From an uncultured Sulfurovum sp. (GTDB taxonomy: Bacteria > Campylobacterota > Campylobacteria > Campylobacterales > Sulfurovaceae), in assembly GCA_902727895.1 (NCBI GenBank), contig CACVAP010000061.1, positions 1 through 64,000 of the forward strand: a stretch of 64,000 nucleotides of DNA, in the 5' to 3' direction. Below, one piece after another: positions 26,761 through 35,516 of the stretch. Positions within the stretch are counted from its first letter, which is position 1; every line of letters starts with the position of its first letter. Under the pieces are notes generated by a model. That model was given only the letters and a program-made list of their open reading frames with translations. It ran no database searches and was not told the DNA's origin. A program made the position numbers and the translations under genes.

Positions 26761-27355
26761 AGATGAACCAAAATATTTTACTTCTGCTAAATCTAAAGTA
26801 AAACATCCAAAGATTAAAGAAGCATGGAATGACAATACTATAAGTGAAATAAGGGCAAACCTTAGAGAATATATTTTAATGAAAGAACAAAAGTCTCTAT
26901 GTGTTTATTGTGAGAAAAAGATTAAGAGTCATTCTGCTAATGCAAATATTGACCATTTTAAAACTAGAAATCTATTTGCTGAGGAGACTTTAAATTATCA
27001 TAATTTATTGGTCTCTTGTAATATTAAAGGTAGATGTTCTTCTTTAAAAGATAGTAAAAAAAGTATTTTAAAGAATCGTAATGATTATGATAATATCATA
27101 AATCCTATAGTAGAAAATCCAAATGATTTTTTTGATTATCTTTTTTCAGGTGAGATTGTTCCTCTAAGTGACAAAGCAAAATTTACAATGGAGATATTTA
27201 ATTTAAATCAACAATCTTTATCTGATGAACGAAAACTTTTAGCTGATACTTTAATGTATTGTAAAGATTTATCTATTGATGAAATCTTTGAGAATTTTGG
27301 TGAAGAGTTTCATAGTTTTATAGAAAATATCTATCCCAAATTAAAAGAGCTATAA
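26744..27355 (+). CDS. ptuB: Septu PtuB-like HNH endonuclease
   Basis: HNH-fold nuclease of 203 aa, resembling the retron/Septu-associated HNH family (TIGR02646-like). The zinc/HNH core reads CVYCEKKI (Cys53, Cys56), NIDHFKTRN (Asp70, His71), then YHNLLVSCN (about 85-93). Asp70-His71 is the expected general-base pair. The gene overlaps the ATPase by 17 bp, so translation is coupled. Its stop codon is immediately followed by the ATG of nnr (TAAATG). Likely role: DNA or tRNA cleavage upon phage infection under control of the ATPase, by analogy with Septu. Confidence 0.72.
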   Translation: MFQISKDEPKYFTSAKSKVKHPKIKEAWNDNTISEIRANLREYILMKEQKSLCVYCEKKIKSHSANANIDHFKTRNLFAEETLNYHNLLVSCNIKGRCSSLKDSKKSILKNRNDYDNIINPIVENPNDFFDYLFSGEIVPLSDKAKFTMEIFNLNQQSLSDERKLLADTLMYCKDLSIDEIFENFGEEFHSFIENIYPKLKEL

Positions 27356-28771
27356 ATGCAACCCCTATACAAATCATGCTACCCCCTAGACAACCGATGT
27401 TATGAAGAATATAACCTAACAGAAGAGATTCTTATGGAACATGCTTCAATGGGTATGGCAAACTACATAAAACAAAATTTTAAAGAGCAAAGTTCTGTAC
27501 TTATTGTCTGTGGTGTGGGTAATAATGGAGCTGATGGTTTAGTGCTGGCACGACACCTTCAAAACAGTTATGAGGTAAAAGTGTATTTACCTTTTGGGGT
27601 ACGTTCGGTGATGGCAGAAGTACAATTGGAACGGGTGCAAACTTTAGACATGGAGTTTGTAGATGAGGTTGAAGAAGCAGATGTAATAGTTGATGCACTT
27701 TTTGGAGCAGGACTTTCACGTGAGCTTGATGAAAAAACTAGAAAGCTAATTATTAAACTTGAAAAACTTAATGGGTTTAAAATAGCTTGTGATGTTCCAA
27801 CGGGTATTGATGTTGATGGTAATCCTTTGCCCATGGCATTGTTTTGTGATATGACCATAACCATGGGTGTTTTAAAAGAGTGTCTGTACACGGACATGGC
27901 AAAAGAATATGTGGGTGAAGTGATTTGTGTAGACTTGGGGCTTTCTCATGCTAAATATACACAAGGTTTTAAAAGCGATATTTTTCTTTTAGAAGAGCAT
28001 GACATGCGACTTCCAACTAGAAGACGTGCCAATACGCATAAAGGTAGTTTTGGACATTTAGCCGTCATAGCAGGAGAAAAAGAGGGTGCTGGAATTATGT
28101 CTGGAATGGCTGCTTTACGGTTTGGGGCTGGATTAGTTTCTTTGGTTGGAGAAGTTGAGACCGTTTTACCTCTAGAAATTATGGCAAGTCATGAACTACC
28201 TCACAATACAACAGCCATTGCTTTTGGTATGGGGTTTGATGCATTTGAAGATGAAATAGTAGATGATGTTTTAGAGAGTGATATTCCATTGATTTTAGAT
28301 GCAGGGGTATTTTCTAATGAGATTATTTTAGAATTTTTAGAACAGAAAGATAGGGAAATAGTCCTAACACCTCATCCAAAAGAGTTTGTAGCCTTATGGA
28401 ACATGACCATTGACAGCCCACTTAACATTGCCATACTTCAAGCCAATCGTTTTGAGAAAGTACGTGAGTTTTGTGAGCTCTTTCCTCAGGTGACATTGTT
28501 GTTAAAAGGGGCTAATCTTATTGTAGCCAAAGACAAAGAACTGTTTATCAATCCTTATGGGAGTTCTAAGCTTTCTAAAGGAGGGTCTGGCGATGTTTTA
28601 GCTGGATTAATTGGTTCACTCTTAGCACAAGGTTATGATGGCTTAGAAGCTACTATTCAAGCTTCTCTAGCTTTTACCTCTGCTGCGAAAGCTTATGCTG
28701 GAAGTTCTTATGCAATGTTGCCTACTGATGTTATTGATGAGGTTGGAAAGTTAGAGTCAAAAATAAAATAA
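27356..28771 (+). CDS. nnr: bifunctional NAD(P)HX epimerase / dehydratase
   Basis: Metabolite-repair enzyme of 471 aa that restores hydrated NAD(P)H. The N-terminal YjeF domain (about 1-210) has VCGVGNNGADGLVLARHL and DALFGAGLSRE, and acts as epimerase. The C-terminal ribokinase-like domain (about 215-471) has GSFGHLAVIAGEKEGAGI and the anion-hole segment SKGGSGDVLAGLIG, and acts as ADP-dependent dehydratase. It begins directly at the stop of the putative ptuB with no clear ribosome-binding site of its own, so it may depend on translation of the cassette upstream. Confidence 0.95.
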   Translation: MQPLYKSCYPLDNRCYEEYNLTEEILMEHASMGMANYIKQNFKEQSSVLIVCGVGNNGADGLVLARHLQNSYEVKVYLPFGVRSVMAEVQLERVQTLDMEFVDEVEEADVIVDALFGAGLSRELDEKTRKLIIKLEKLNGFKIACDVPTGIDVDGNPLPMALFCDMTITMGVLKECLYTDMAKEYVGEVICVDLGLSHAKYTQGFKSDIFLLEEHDMRLPTRRRANTHKGSFGHLAVIAGEKEGAGIMSGMAALRFGAGLVSLVGEVETVLPLEIMASHELPHNTTAIAFGMGFDAFEDEIVDDVLESDIPLILDAGVFSNEIILEFLEQKDREIVLTPHPKEFVALWNMTIDSPLNIAILQANRFEKVREFCELFPQVTLLLKGANLIVAKDKELFINPYGSSKLSKGGSGDVLAGLIGSLLAQGYDGLEATIQASLAFTSAAKAYAGSSYAMLPTDVIDEVGKLESKIK

Positions 28772-28792
28772 ATTTAAAAGGCATTACAAACA

Positions 28793-29290
28793 ATGAAATA
28801 CGTATTAGACGTACAATATAATGGAAATGAAGATGCTTTAGTAGCGTGTATTGGGTTTAACAATTGGGATGATGCTGAACCTTCATACATTAAAACACAT
28901 TTTATAGAAAAGATAGAACCCTATGTTGCTGGATCTTTTTATAAAAGAGAGTTACCTTGTTTGCTAGAAGCATTAAAAGAGTTAGATGACATAGAGTGTG
29001 TGGTAGTAGATGGATATGTCTGGTTAGGTGAAGTCGGGCATGATGGTTTAGGAATGCATCTTTTTAATGCGTTAAACAAAAAAGTACCTATTATCGGTGT
29101 GGCAAAAACAGTTTTTGCTGGAACACCTAGAAGTTGTGAAGTTTTACGTGGAGAGAGTGTAAAACCTCTTTATGTAACTTCTGTGAATATTGAATTAGAA
29201 GAAGCTAAAAGGTTGGTTCTTTTTATGCATGGAAAATATAGGTTTCCTACACTTTTAAAAGAAGTTGATACTTTGTGTCGAGGGAAATGA
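28793..29290 (+). CDS. short endonuclease V-family protein
   Basis: 165-aa protein resembling endonuclease V (deaminated-base repair) but shorter than the roughly 220 aa norm. Matching segments are VLDVQYNG (Asp for metal, equivalent to E. coli Asp35), YVAGSFYKRELPCLLEAL (Glu equivalent to Glu89), VVVDGYVWLG (Asp equivalent to Asp110) and KVPIIGVAKTVF. The wedge and the C-terminal His region are divergent or lost. It lies 21 bp after nnr. It is either a minimal EndoV or a related family with another nucleic-acid target. The metal-ligand core looks intact. Confidence 0.7.
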   Translation: MKYVLDVQYNGNEDALVACIGFNNWDDAEPSYIKTHFIEKIEPYVAGSFYKRELPCLLEALKELDDIECVVVDGYVWLGEVGHDGLGMHLFNALNKKVPIIGVAKTVFAGTPRSCEVLRGESVKPLYVTSVNIELEEAKRLVLFMHGKYRFPTLLKEVDTLCRGK

Positions 29291-29391
29291 GAAGGAACAT
29301 AAACTTTTAAAATGACTAAGTTTTCTAAATTTACCAATTATTTACTAACTGTTTTCTACTTTTCCTATATACTCAATTTAAAAGGATTTAA

Positions 29392-29664
29392 ATGTTTTTA
29401 TCAATGATTTTAACTTTGAGTATAGTGGGGGTTTATATGAAGACAGAGCATGTTGTAGCTACAGCTTCAGTTTGGGCAATACTGATGGGCATTATAGCTC
29501 TTATGGCTAAAGGTATTAGTTTATACTTATTTGTTGTACCAGTTGTATTTGTAATTGGTTGGGGTATTTTTAGTTTAGCAACTTATTTTGAAGAAAGCAT
29601 TTTTCTTAGAGTAATGGTTTTGGTTTTTGCTATGTTCATGGTCTTTAAGTCTTTTGGTGGCTGA
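29392..29664 (+). CDS. small three-helix membrane protein
   Basis: 90-aa hydrophobic protein with about three transmembrane segments (roughly 1-16, 23-58 as two spans, 68-88) and very short loops. No family is recognised. A good AAAGGA ribosome-binding site precedes the ATG. It begins a run of unrecognised genes on the same strand, separated from the next by 42 bp. Confidence 0.6.
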   Translation: MFLSMILTLSIVGVYMKTEHVVATASVWAILMGIIALMAKGISLYLFVVPVVFVIGWGIFSLATYFEESIFLRVMVLVFAMFMVFKSFGG

Positions 29665-29706
29665 AAATATATCGTATAACTTCAAATACTAAAAAAGGTA
29701 GAAATA

Positions 29707-30240
29707 ATGAATAGTTTTATAACAAGTATAGAACAATATGATGCTCAAACGAATTTGTATTTTAAATCAATTACAAATGAAAACACAAAAAATGAAGATA
29801 CAAAAAATAAGGATAGAAAAAGTTCACTCTTTTCAAAAATAACAGCAGAAAGTGTTAATGTGGTTAACATTGCTATTGTTGATACACTTTTGGATAGCTA
29901 TAGTCTTTTATTTGATGAAAAAAGTAGTGTAAATATTGCTTTTTTACTCTTTGAACTGGATTATGATGAAGAAGAGAAAAACATGAAGTTCTATAATCAA
30001 TGTCAAGCTATTATGAACAATAAAAATATTGATAAAAGAGGAATAAAAGATAAACTTTTAATAGGTTTACACGTAGACAAAAAGATAGAACTATGGATGT
30101 CTAATAAACGAGGTAATTCATTGAAAAAGTTAGTAACTATTGAAAAAGATGACAAGTGGCATTTAGATGTTAAGAATTGTAAAATACGAGTATTGTCTTC
30201 TGTAAATAGTGAGTTTTTTATTAAAAATTTTTCTTGGTAG
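29707..30240 (+). CDS. unrecognised soluble protein
   Basis: 177-aa protein without signal peptide. A low-complexity repeat ENTKNEDTKNKD at about 25-36 separates a short N-terminal segment from a mixed alpha/beta body (NIAFLLFELDYDEEEKNMKF, KLLIGLHVDKKIELWM). The aromatic C-terminus reads KNFSW. No family is claimed. It is AT-rich and lies 11 bp before a membrane-protein gene, so they are probably co-expressed. Confidence 0.55.
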   Translation: MNSFITSIEQYDAQTNLYFKSITNENTKNEDTKNKDRKSSLFSKITAESVNVVNIAIVDTLLDSYSLLFDEKSSVNIAFLLFELDYDEEEKNMKFYNQCQAIMNNKNIDKRGIKDKLLIGLHVDKKIELWMSNKRGNSLKKLVTIEKDDKWHLDVKNCKIRVLSSVNSEFFIKNFSW

Positions 30241-30251
30241 GAAATTTTATA

Positions 30252-30926
30252 ATGAAACAAAGTACAAAAGTGATTTTTCTATTTATTCTCGCAGGGGTAT
30301 GGATAGAATTTAATGAAACTCCCATAATCCCTATAGGGTTTATATTGATACTTCTATGGATTCGACCTATCAGTTTTAAAAGATATAAATTTTTGATATT
30401 AGCTATGATATTAGGTTTTATAGGAACAGGTTTATCTTTTAAAATTTTTCAAGAGACTACTTTTCAGTCCGAAACGGGAAGGGCGCATCACTTTTCTAAA
30501 TATCTTTTGAATGTAAGTATTGGAACAAATAATATAAGCCAATTTTTAAAAAGAGATAGGATAGTTTTATATAAAGATAATTTCTATAAAAAGGAACAGG
30601 AGCTTTTAGATAAATATCTAAGAAGCTTTGTTGAATCTTATAATAATAAAAATAACTCTCCATTTTTAGGAATGAGCGAGACCAGAGAGATAGCAGATAT
30701 GTATTACTTTGGATACTTGAAAGAAATGAAACCCAATATGAAGCTTTCTGATCTTGTATTTGTATATAAAGTAAAGTTTGCTGAAAATTTTTCATGGAAA
30801 ACTATCCATTTTCGTATTACTTTTGTTCAAGGCGAGCTTAAGGTATTAAACATAGAGTTACAAGATGAAGAGGTTGAATACGAGATAAAAATTAGCAAGA
30901 TTAATACCCATAAGGAAAGTATATGA
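30252..30926 (+). CDS. unrecognised membrane-anchored protein
   Basis: 224-aa protein from the ATG at 30252, preferred over 30234 because TAGGA is well spaced before it. The first 70 residues hold two or three membrane spans (VIFLFILAGVWIEF, IIPIGFILILLWI, LILAMILGFIGTGLSF). The rest is a soluble domain, predicted outside the cytoplasm or at the membrane face. No family is recognised. The next gene starts within its last codons (ATGA overlap), indicating coupling with the TPR protein. Confidence 0.58.
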   Translation: MKQSTKVIFLFILAGVWIEFNETPIIPIGFILILLWIRPISFKRYKFLILAMILGFIGTGLSFKIFQETTFQSETGRAHHFSKYLLNVSIGTNNISQFLKRDRIVLYKDNFYKKEQELLDKYLRSFVESYNNKNNSPFLGMSETREIADMYYFGYLKEMKPNMKLSDLVFVYKVKFAENFSWKTIHFRITFVQGELKVLNIELQDEEVEYEIKISKINTHKESI

Positions 30927-32068
30927 TGAGAAGAGTTTTATTAGTAATACTATTTTTAATAAGCCTAGACGCACAGGAGGTATCACAATATTTGGATACC
31001 TGTAACCCTAAAGAGGATACTTGTAAAATATTAGGACAAAGTCTCCAAGAAGCAATGTCAGCCTACCGACAACATAATTTTCCAAAGGCTATTGAAAGAT
31101 TTGAGAAGCTATTAGCAGTCTCACGAAAAAATAACTTAGAACCTGCCCATTTTTATAATAACTTAGGGTTAACATACCATTACAATAAGCAATATAATAA
31201 AGCATTAGAATATTTTAATAAAAACTTAGTTTATGAAGAGCAAAAAAAAGAGAAAAAAAATCGAAAAAGCCTTATTAGTGTTTATAATAATATGGGTTTA
31301 GCTTACCGAGCAAAGAAAGAGATAAAAAGAGCTGTTGAGTCAGTTAAAAAAGGACTCTCACTTGCACTAGAAGTGGGTGAAAAGTTTCAAATTTCAGATG
31401 AGTATAATCGTGTTGGGATTATGCTTAGAGCTAATAAAGAATATACTAAAGCCATAGAGTATTATCAAAAGTCTATAGATATAAAAATCAAAGAGATACC
31501 TAAAGATTATCCTATGATTTTGGGAGTTTATAGTGATATAGTAGGCTCTTATCAAGATATGAAAGAGTATGATAAAGCTTTAAGTGTTAACAAGAAAATT
31601 TTAAAGATAGAGCAAAAAATATACCCTAGAGAGCACCCAAAAATCTTAGACAGGTATCTTATAATAGGATATTTAAATGTTCAAAAAAAAGATTATGATA
31701 GTGCAATGAAAGCTTATAATAAAACTTTAAAATTAGCTATTAGTCGAGTAGGAGAAGATACTCCAATTATTGCAAATAAAATCTATATTCCTATGGCTCA
31801 AGTATGGAGAGAGAAGGAGGAGTTTGATAAATCTATAGAGTTCTATAACAAAGCATTAATTATCTATAAAAAATCATTTTCAAAAGAACATCCTACTATA
31901 GCAACTACCTATAACAGTTTAGGAGTTTTATATAAAATAAAAGGAAATGATAAAAGAGCAATGGAATATTATAGTAAGGCTCTTCCTATTGCTAAAAAAA
32001 GTTTTGATAATAATCATAAAATTATACAAATGATCTTGGATAATATAGAATTGGTTAAAACTCAATAG
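30923..32068 (+). CDS. exported tetratricopeptide-repeat protein
   Basis: 381 aa with a short signal peptide (VLLVILFLISLDAQ) and at least six TPR-like helix pairs from about residue 45 to the end. Clear examples are YNNLGLTYHYNKQYNKALEY, YNNMGLAYRAKKEIKRAVES and YNSLGVLYKIKGNDKRAMEY. The series resembles kinesin-light-chain-type TPRs and would be a periplasmic protein-binding scaffold. It starts four bases inside the preceding gene. The partner is unknown. Confidence 0.75.
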   Translation: MMRRVLLVILFLISLDAQEVSQYLDTCNPKEDTCKILGQSLQEAMSAYRQHNFPKAIERFEKLLAVSRKNNLEPAHFYNNLGLTYHYNKQYNKALEYFNKNLVYEEQKKEKKNRKSLISVYNNMGLAYRAKKEIKRAVESVKKGLSLALEVGEKFQISDEYNRVGIMLRANKEYTKAIEYYQKSIDIKIKEIPKDYPMILGVYSDIVGSYQDMKEYDKALSVNKKILKIEQKIYPREHPKILDRYLIIGYLNVQKKDYDSAMKAYNKTLKLAISRVGEDTPIIANKIYIPMAQVWREKEEFDKSIEFYNKALIIYKKSFSKEHPTIATTYNSLGVLYKIKGNDKRAMEYYSKALPIAKKSFDNNHKIIQMILDNIELVKTQ

Positions 32069-32123
32069 GTTATCATGATAACTGACAAGACTTTATGAAA
32101 TTAATGAGAAAAGAGGAAATAAG

Positions 32124-32750
32124 TTGACGTTTAAAATTAAACAGAATTTATTAAAAATATTTGGATTAATTGGTGTAAGTTTTTTCTTACCTATATTTAT
32201 AATGACTTTTTCAAACCCTAATACAATTAAAGAATCTCTTGAACCTTTGATTGAATGGAAGCTTAAAGCAGAGGCTCAAAGTAAAGTTAAAGAGACAAAG
32301 ATTTTATCAGAAGCATCTAAAGAAAAATGGAAAAAGAGGTTAGAAGGTTTTACGGTTAAAAGTATGCTTCGTTGGAATAAAGCAAAGTTAAAATTTGCTA
32401 AGTTTCTTTATGCTAAATATGTAAAAATTAGTACAAAGCTTATAAGAGATATTCGTCTTTTCTCAGGAGTTAATTCTCTCGTTTTTCTTTTATTACTTTT
32501 TGTCTCTTTTCTTAAAAAAGTAAGAATAGAACAAGTGTTCTTACCTGTTATATTACTCTTTATTTCTACGGCTCTATGTAGTTACTTTTATTTGTTTAAT
32601 CAAAACTGGTTATATACAATAGTTTTCAATGATTATACAGGGATTAGTTATTTGATTTATTTAATAGTTATTTTTCTTTTTGAGTGTGATATTGTTTTGA
32701 ATAAGGGAAGAGTGACTGATGCTTTAATTAGTGGCTTTAGTCGAAGCTAG
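32124..32750 (+). CDS. unrecognised membrane protein, TTG start
   Basis: 208 aa from a TTG codon preceded by GAGGA. Four hydrophobic segments (about 13-31, 113-131, 140-160, 170-190). Between the first two is a Lys-rich helical stretch (KAEAQSKVKETKILSEASKE and on to about 105) that should lie on one side of the membrane. No family is recognised. It ends the unrecognised gene run and is followed by purN on its own promoter. Confidence 0.55.
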   Translation: MTFKIKQNLLKIFGLIGVSFFLPIFIMTFSNPNTIKESLEPLIEWKLKAEAQSKVKETKILSEASKEKWKKRLEGFTVKSMLRWNKAKLKFAKFLYAKYVKISTKLIRDIRLFSGVNSLVFLLLLFVSFLKKVRIEQVFLPVILLFISTALCSYFYLFNQNWLYTIVFNDYTGISYLIYLIVIFLFECDIVLNKGRVTDALISGFSRS

Positions 32751-32811
32751 TATTTGGAAGTGAATAGTTATAAATATCTAAAGATAATCCTAAATATTTA
32801 ATATATATTTT

Positions 32812-32820
32812 TGCTACAAT
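32812..32820 (+). promoter_or_regulatory. extended -10 at purN, compatible with a leaderless transcript
   Basis: TGCTACAAT is an extended -10 element (TGn then TACAAT) ending 6 nt before the purN ATG at 32827. A start site 6-8 nt downstream would fall on or next to the ATG. No ribosome-binding site precedes the start. Confidence 0.4.
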
Positions 32821-32826
32821 ATCAGC

Positions 32827-33384
32827 ATGAAAAAAATAGCCATACTATTCAGTGGAACTGGAACAAATTTACAATATATTTTAGAGCATTTACATGCTAA
32901 AGAGGTCGAAGTTGTTGTTGCTTTAACAAACAAAGCTGATGCAGGGGGGATTCAATTTGCCAATGAGTATAATATTCCTCTTGAAGTTATTGAGTCGGCT
33001 TCTTTTGATACTAGAGAATCTTTCGATGCTGAATTGGTTCATGCTTTACATTACTACAAACCTGACCTTACTGTGTTGGCTGGTTTCATGAGAATTCTTA
33101 CGCCTACATTTACAGAACAAATAAAAGCAATAAATCTACACCCTTCCTTATTACCACTTCATAAAGGTCTTATGGCAATAGAGCGTTCTTATGATGATGA
33201 AAATGAAACAGGTGGGGTTACTGTTCACTGGGTGTCGTCAGAACTGGATGGTGGACAGGTTATTTTACAAAAAGAGATTCAAAAAGAGAATAAATCATTT
33301 GAAGAGTATGAATTAGAAGTTAAAGGTATTGAAAAAGTAGCATTGGCAGAAGGTGTTATGGTGGCATTGGACAATTTAGACTAA
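32827..33384 (+). CDS. purN: phosphoribosylglycinamide formyltransferase (folate-dependent)
   Basis: Transfers a formyl group from 10-formyl-THF to GAR in purine synthesis. 185 aa, near the normal length. FSGTGTNLQYILEHL is the phosphate-binding N-terminus. The catalytic Asn-His pair is in AINLHPSLLPLHKG, and the Asp in SSELDGGQVILQ. PurT at 8861-10027 does the same step with formate, so the organism seems to hold both enzymes. No ribosome-binding site precedes the ATG. Confidence 0.93.
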   Translation: MKKIAILFSGTGTNLQYILEHLHAKEVEVVVALTNKADAGGIQFANEYNIPLEVIESASFDTRESFDAELVHALHYYKPDLTVLAGFMRILTPTFTEQIKAINLHPSLLPLHKGLMAIERSYDDENETGGVTVHWVSSELDGGQVILQKEIQKENKSFEEYELEVKGIEKVALAEGVMVALDNLD

Positions 33385-33403
33385 TTTAGGAAAAGGAAAT
33401 AGA

Positions 33404-33832
33404 ATGAAAAATATATTAGGAATTATAGCAGTTGTGGGGCTAATGAGTGGTTGTGTTCCAACAGGAACACCGAAGCCAACGATTGGATTGGGAACAGGTA
33501 TTGGGATACCTCAGACTACAGCTTCGGCTTATGGGTTGAAGCCAAATCGTTATCAGTCAGCCATTAAAAATTATTTTTCAACAAAGCTAGCACGTGGAGA
33601 ATCAGGTCAATATAAATTTGGAGAACCTAAACGTGCTTACAAGCAAAAAGGTTTTGCTTATGGTGGTGAGCTTGATTGGAAAGGTTGGTTGGTAGAAACT
33701 TCTGTAGCAACAACCTCTAGAACAGGGCGTTACTTGACACCAAAACCTTATATGGTACTTTTTAAGGGTGAACAGATAGTTGAGCATATATTGGGAAACT
33801 CACATAAGCTTTTAACCAAAGTAGACAAGTAG
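33404..33832 (+). CDS. small lipoprotein
   Basis: 142-aa lipoprotein with signal GIIAVVGLMSGCVP and acylated Cys17. A Gly/Thr/Pro-rich linker follows (GTGIGIPQTT). The C-terminal 90 residues are basic and strand-rich (YGGELDWKGWLVETSVATTS, PKPYMVLFKGEQIVEHIL), and probably form a small periplasmic domain. No family is recognised. It is preceded by GGAAAAGGAA and is two bases from the next ATG, so it is co-transcribed with the DUF457 gene. Confidence 0.7.
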   Translation: MKNILGIIAVVGLMSGCVPTGTPKPTIGLGTGIGIPQTTASAYGLKPNRYQSAIKNYFSTKLARGESGQYKFGEPKRAYKQKGFAYGGELDWKGWLVETSVATTSRTGRYLTPKPYMVLFKGEQIVEHILGNSHKLLTKVDK

Positions 33833-33833
33833 A

Positions 33834-34559
33834 ATGGCAAATTTTAACACACATTTTACGGTAGCAGCAACAGCTTCGGCTGTGGTGTCTGCTACTTTAC
33901 TCTCTATGGAAGTGGTTACTCCTGAACAAGCTGTTATTGCTTTTGGAGTAGGAACTTTGGGTGGTCTTCTTCCTGATGTAGACTCAGCACACTCTACTTC
34001 CATAAAAGTTGGGTTTAATGTGCTTTCTTTGATGATGACAATTATGTTAATATTTGTCAAATCATCTACTTATTCTTTGATAGAAATGGCAATAGTCTCT
34101 GTACTTGTGTTTATGGGGATACGCTATGCATTTTTGGAGTTTTTTCGTAAAATATCAAAACACAGAGGGATGTTTCATACTGTTCCTGTGGCTGTGATTT
34201 GGGGAATTGTTATTGCGTCGATGTGTCAATGGTTCTTTGGTTTAAATTCACTTGTTTCTTGGGTCTATGGTTTTATGATTACATGGGGTTACCTAGTACA
34301 CCTTATTTTAGACGAAACTTATAGTGTTGATTTAGGAAATAGACGGATGAAAAGATCTTCGGGAACAGCTTTTAAATTTGGAATGTTTAAAACTACAAAC
34401 CAAAAGATTCAAACGGTTATAGTATATGTTTCCATTCCACTTCTTTTACTTATTGCACCCGAGACCGATTTAGTTCAAACAGCACTTTTTTCACAAGAAG
34501 CGTGGTTGAACTTTAAAGACATTATCATCCCTCATGATGGGCGTTGGTTTTTTCATTAA
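33834..34559 (+). CDS. membrane-bound metal-dependent hydrolase (YdjM/DUF457 family)
   Basis: 241-aa integral membrane protein with about five spans. It has the conserved His/Asp pattern of the YdjM/DUF457 family: [11 protein letters not shown] near the N-terminus, [12 protein letters not shown] (about 44-55), [10 protein letters not shown] (about 110-119) and HLILDETYS in the last third. These residues are thought to bind metal; the family's substrate is not established. The end converges on and overlaps the sodium-channel gene by four bases. Confidence 0.8.
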   Translation: MANFNTHFTVAATASAVVSATLLSMEVVTPEQAVIAFGVGTLGGLLPDVDSAHSTSIKVGFNVLSLMMTIMLIFVKSSTYSLIEMAIVSVLVFMGIRYAFLEFFRKISKHRGMFHTVPVAVIWGIVIASMCQWFFGLNSLVSWVYGFMITWGYLVHLILDETYSVDLGNRRMKRSSGTAFKFGMFKTTNQKIQTVIVYVSIPLLLLIAPETDLVQTALFSQEAWLNFKDIIIPHDGRWFFH

Positions 34560-35371
34560 TCTTTCTGAATTAACTTAGAGTTGGAGGTTAATAATGCCTT
34601 TAATTCTTTGATGTCCTCTCTTAATTCTTTAATTTCATCTTTACTTATCTCCTCAACTGAATGAATTTCTTCTAGTATCTTATTGTCTTTTGTTTCATGC
34701 AGTTCATTCATAGCATCCACAACAATTGCAATAATGAGGTTAACAATAACAAAGGTGGCTATAAAAATAAACGGAACAAAGAACATCCATGCAAGAGGAT
34801 AAACTTCCATGATAGGACGAACAATGCCCATAGACCAAGACTCTAAAGTCATAATTTGGAAGAGGGTGTAAAAAGACTCTCCAAGTGTGCCAAACCACTC
34901 AGGAAATTTGTCACCAAAAAGTTGGGTTGCCATAATGGCAAAGATGTAAAAAAAGAGGGTTAATAACGCAGCAATGGAAGCGATACCAGGAATAACGCTG
35001 AACAGGGCAGCCATGATTTTTCTCATTTGAGGTACCACGGTAATGAGTCGAAAGAGTCTTAGTACTCTTAAGATTCTAAAGATTTCAAATCCTGCACTGG
35101 CTGGAACCAATGAGATGGCAACAATTATAAAATCAAATAGCGACCATGCGTCTTTAAAAAATTCCTTTTTATGGATGTAGACACGTAGCACAATTTCGAT
35201 AACAAAAATACTAATTACGAGAAAGTTAAACCATTCAAAAAAAGTATAGTATTCATTGGCAAAGACTTTTGAAGTTTCTAAACCCATGGTAATACCGTTG
35301 AGTATGATAAGTCCCATAATAAAGTTTTGAAACTTATGACCCTCGATAATAGTTTTGATGGTTTGGTACAT
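34556..35371 (-). CDS. NavAb-like voltage-gated sodium channel (BacNav)
   Basis: Single-domain six-helix channel of 271 aa that would assemble as a tetramer. The S4 voltage sensor [16 protein letters not shown] has arginines at every third position. The pore loop [12 protein letters not shown] matches the Glu-Ser selectivity filter of NavAb from Arcobacter butzleri. S6 is the long hydrophobic stretch [17 protein letters not shown]. The C-terminal 40 residues form an acidic then Lys-rich coiled coil ([21 protein letters not shown]), as in other BacNavs. It probably supports sodium-based motility or pH/ion homeostasis. It is monocistronic and divergent from the ArsC-family gene. Confidence 0.93.
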   Translation of the reverse strand: MYQTIKTIIEGHKFQNFIMGLIILNGITMGLETSKVFANEYYTFFEWFNFLVISIFVIEIVLRVYIHKKEFFKDAWSLFDFIIVAISLVPASAGFEIFRILRVLRLFRLITVVPQMRKIMAALFSVIPGIASIAALLTLFFYIFAIMATQLFGDKFPEWFGTLGESFYTLFQIMTLESWSMGIVRPIMEVYPLAWMFFVPFIFIATFVIVNLIIAIVVDAMNELHETKDNKILEEIHSVEEISKDEIKELREDIKELKALLTSNSKLIQKD

Positions 35372-35483
35372 TTTTTTCCTTCTTAGTTGTTGATAATTTA
35401 ATGAAGAAGTTTATATAAATAAAGTTAATAAAAGGTAAATCATTTGCTAGAGTGCGTTAATAATATTTTTTTCATAAAAAGAG

Positions 35484-35489
35484 TATAAT
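35484..35489 (+). promoter_or_regulatory. -10 box for the ArsC-family gene
   Basis: TATAAT lies 28 nt before the ATG at 35517, with a short leader containing GAGG. Confidence 0.5.
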
Positions 35490-35516
35490 CCAAAAAATTA
35501 AATAGAGGCAAATAAA

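Noticed and set aside
25747-27355. Retron interpretation of the ATPase-HNH pair
   Set aside because: The HNH type occurs with some retrons, but no reverse transcriptase gene or msr/msd-like repeat structure was found on either side.
32069-32082. Perfect 14-bp palindrome GTTATCATGATAAC after the TPR gene
   Set aside because: It could be an operator, but it is a single copy, AT-rich, and no regulator gene is near. Chance is a reasonable explanation.
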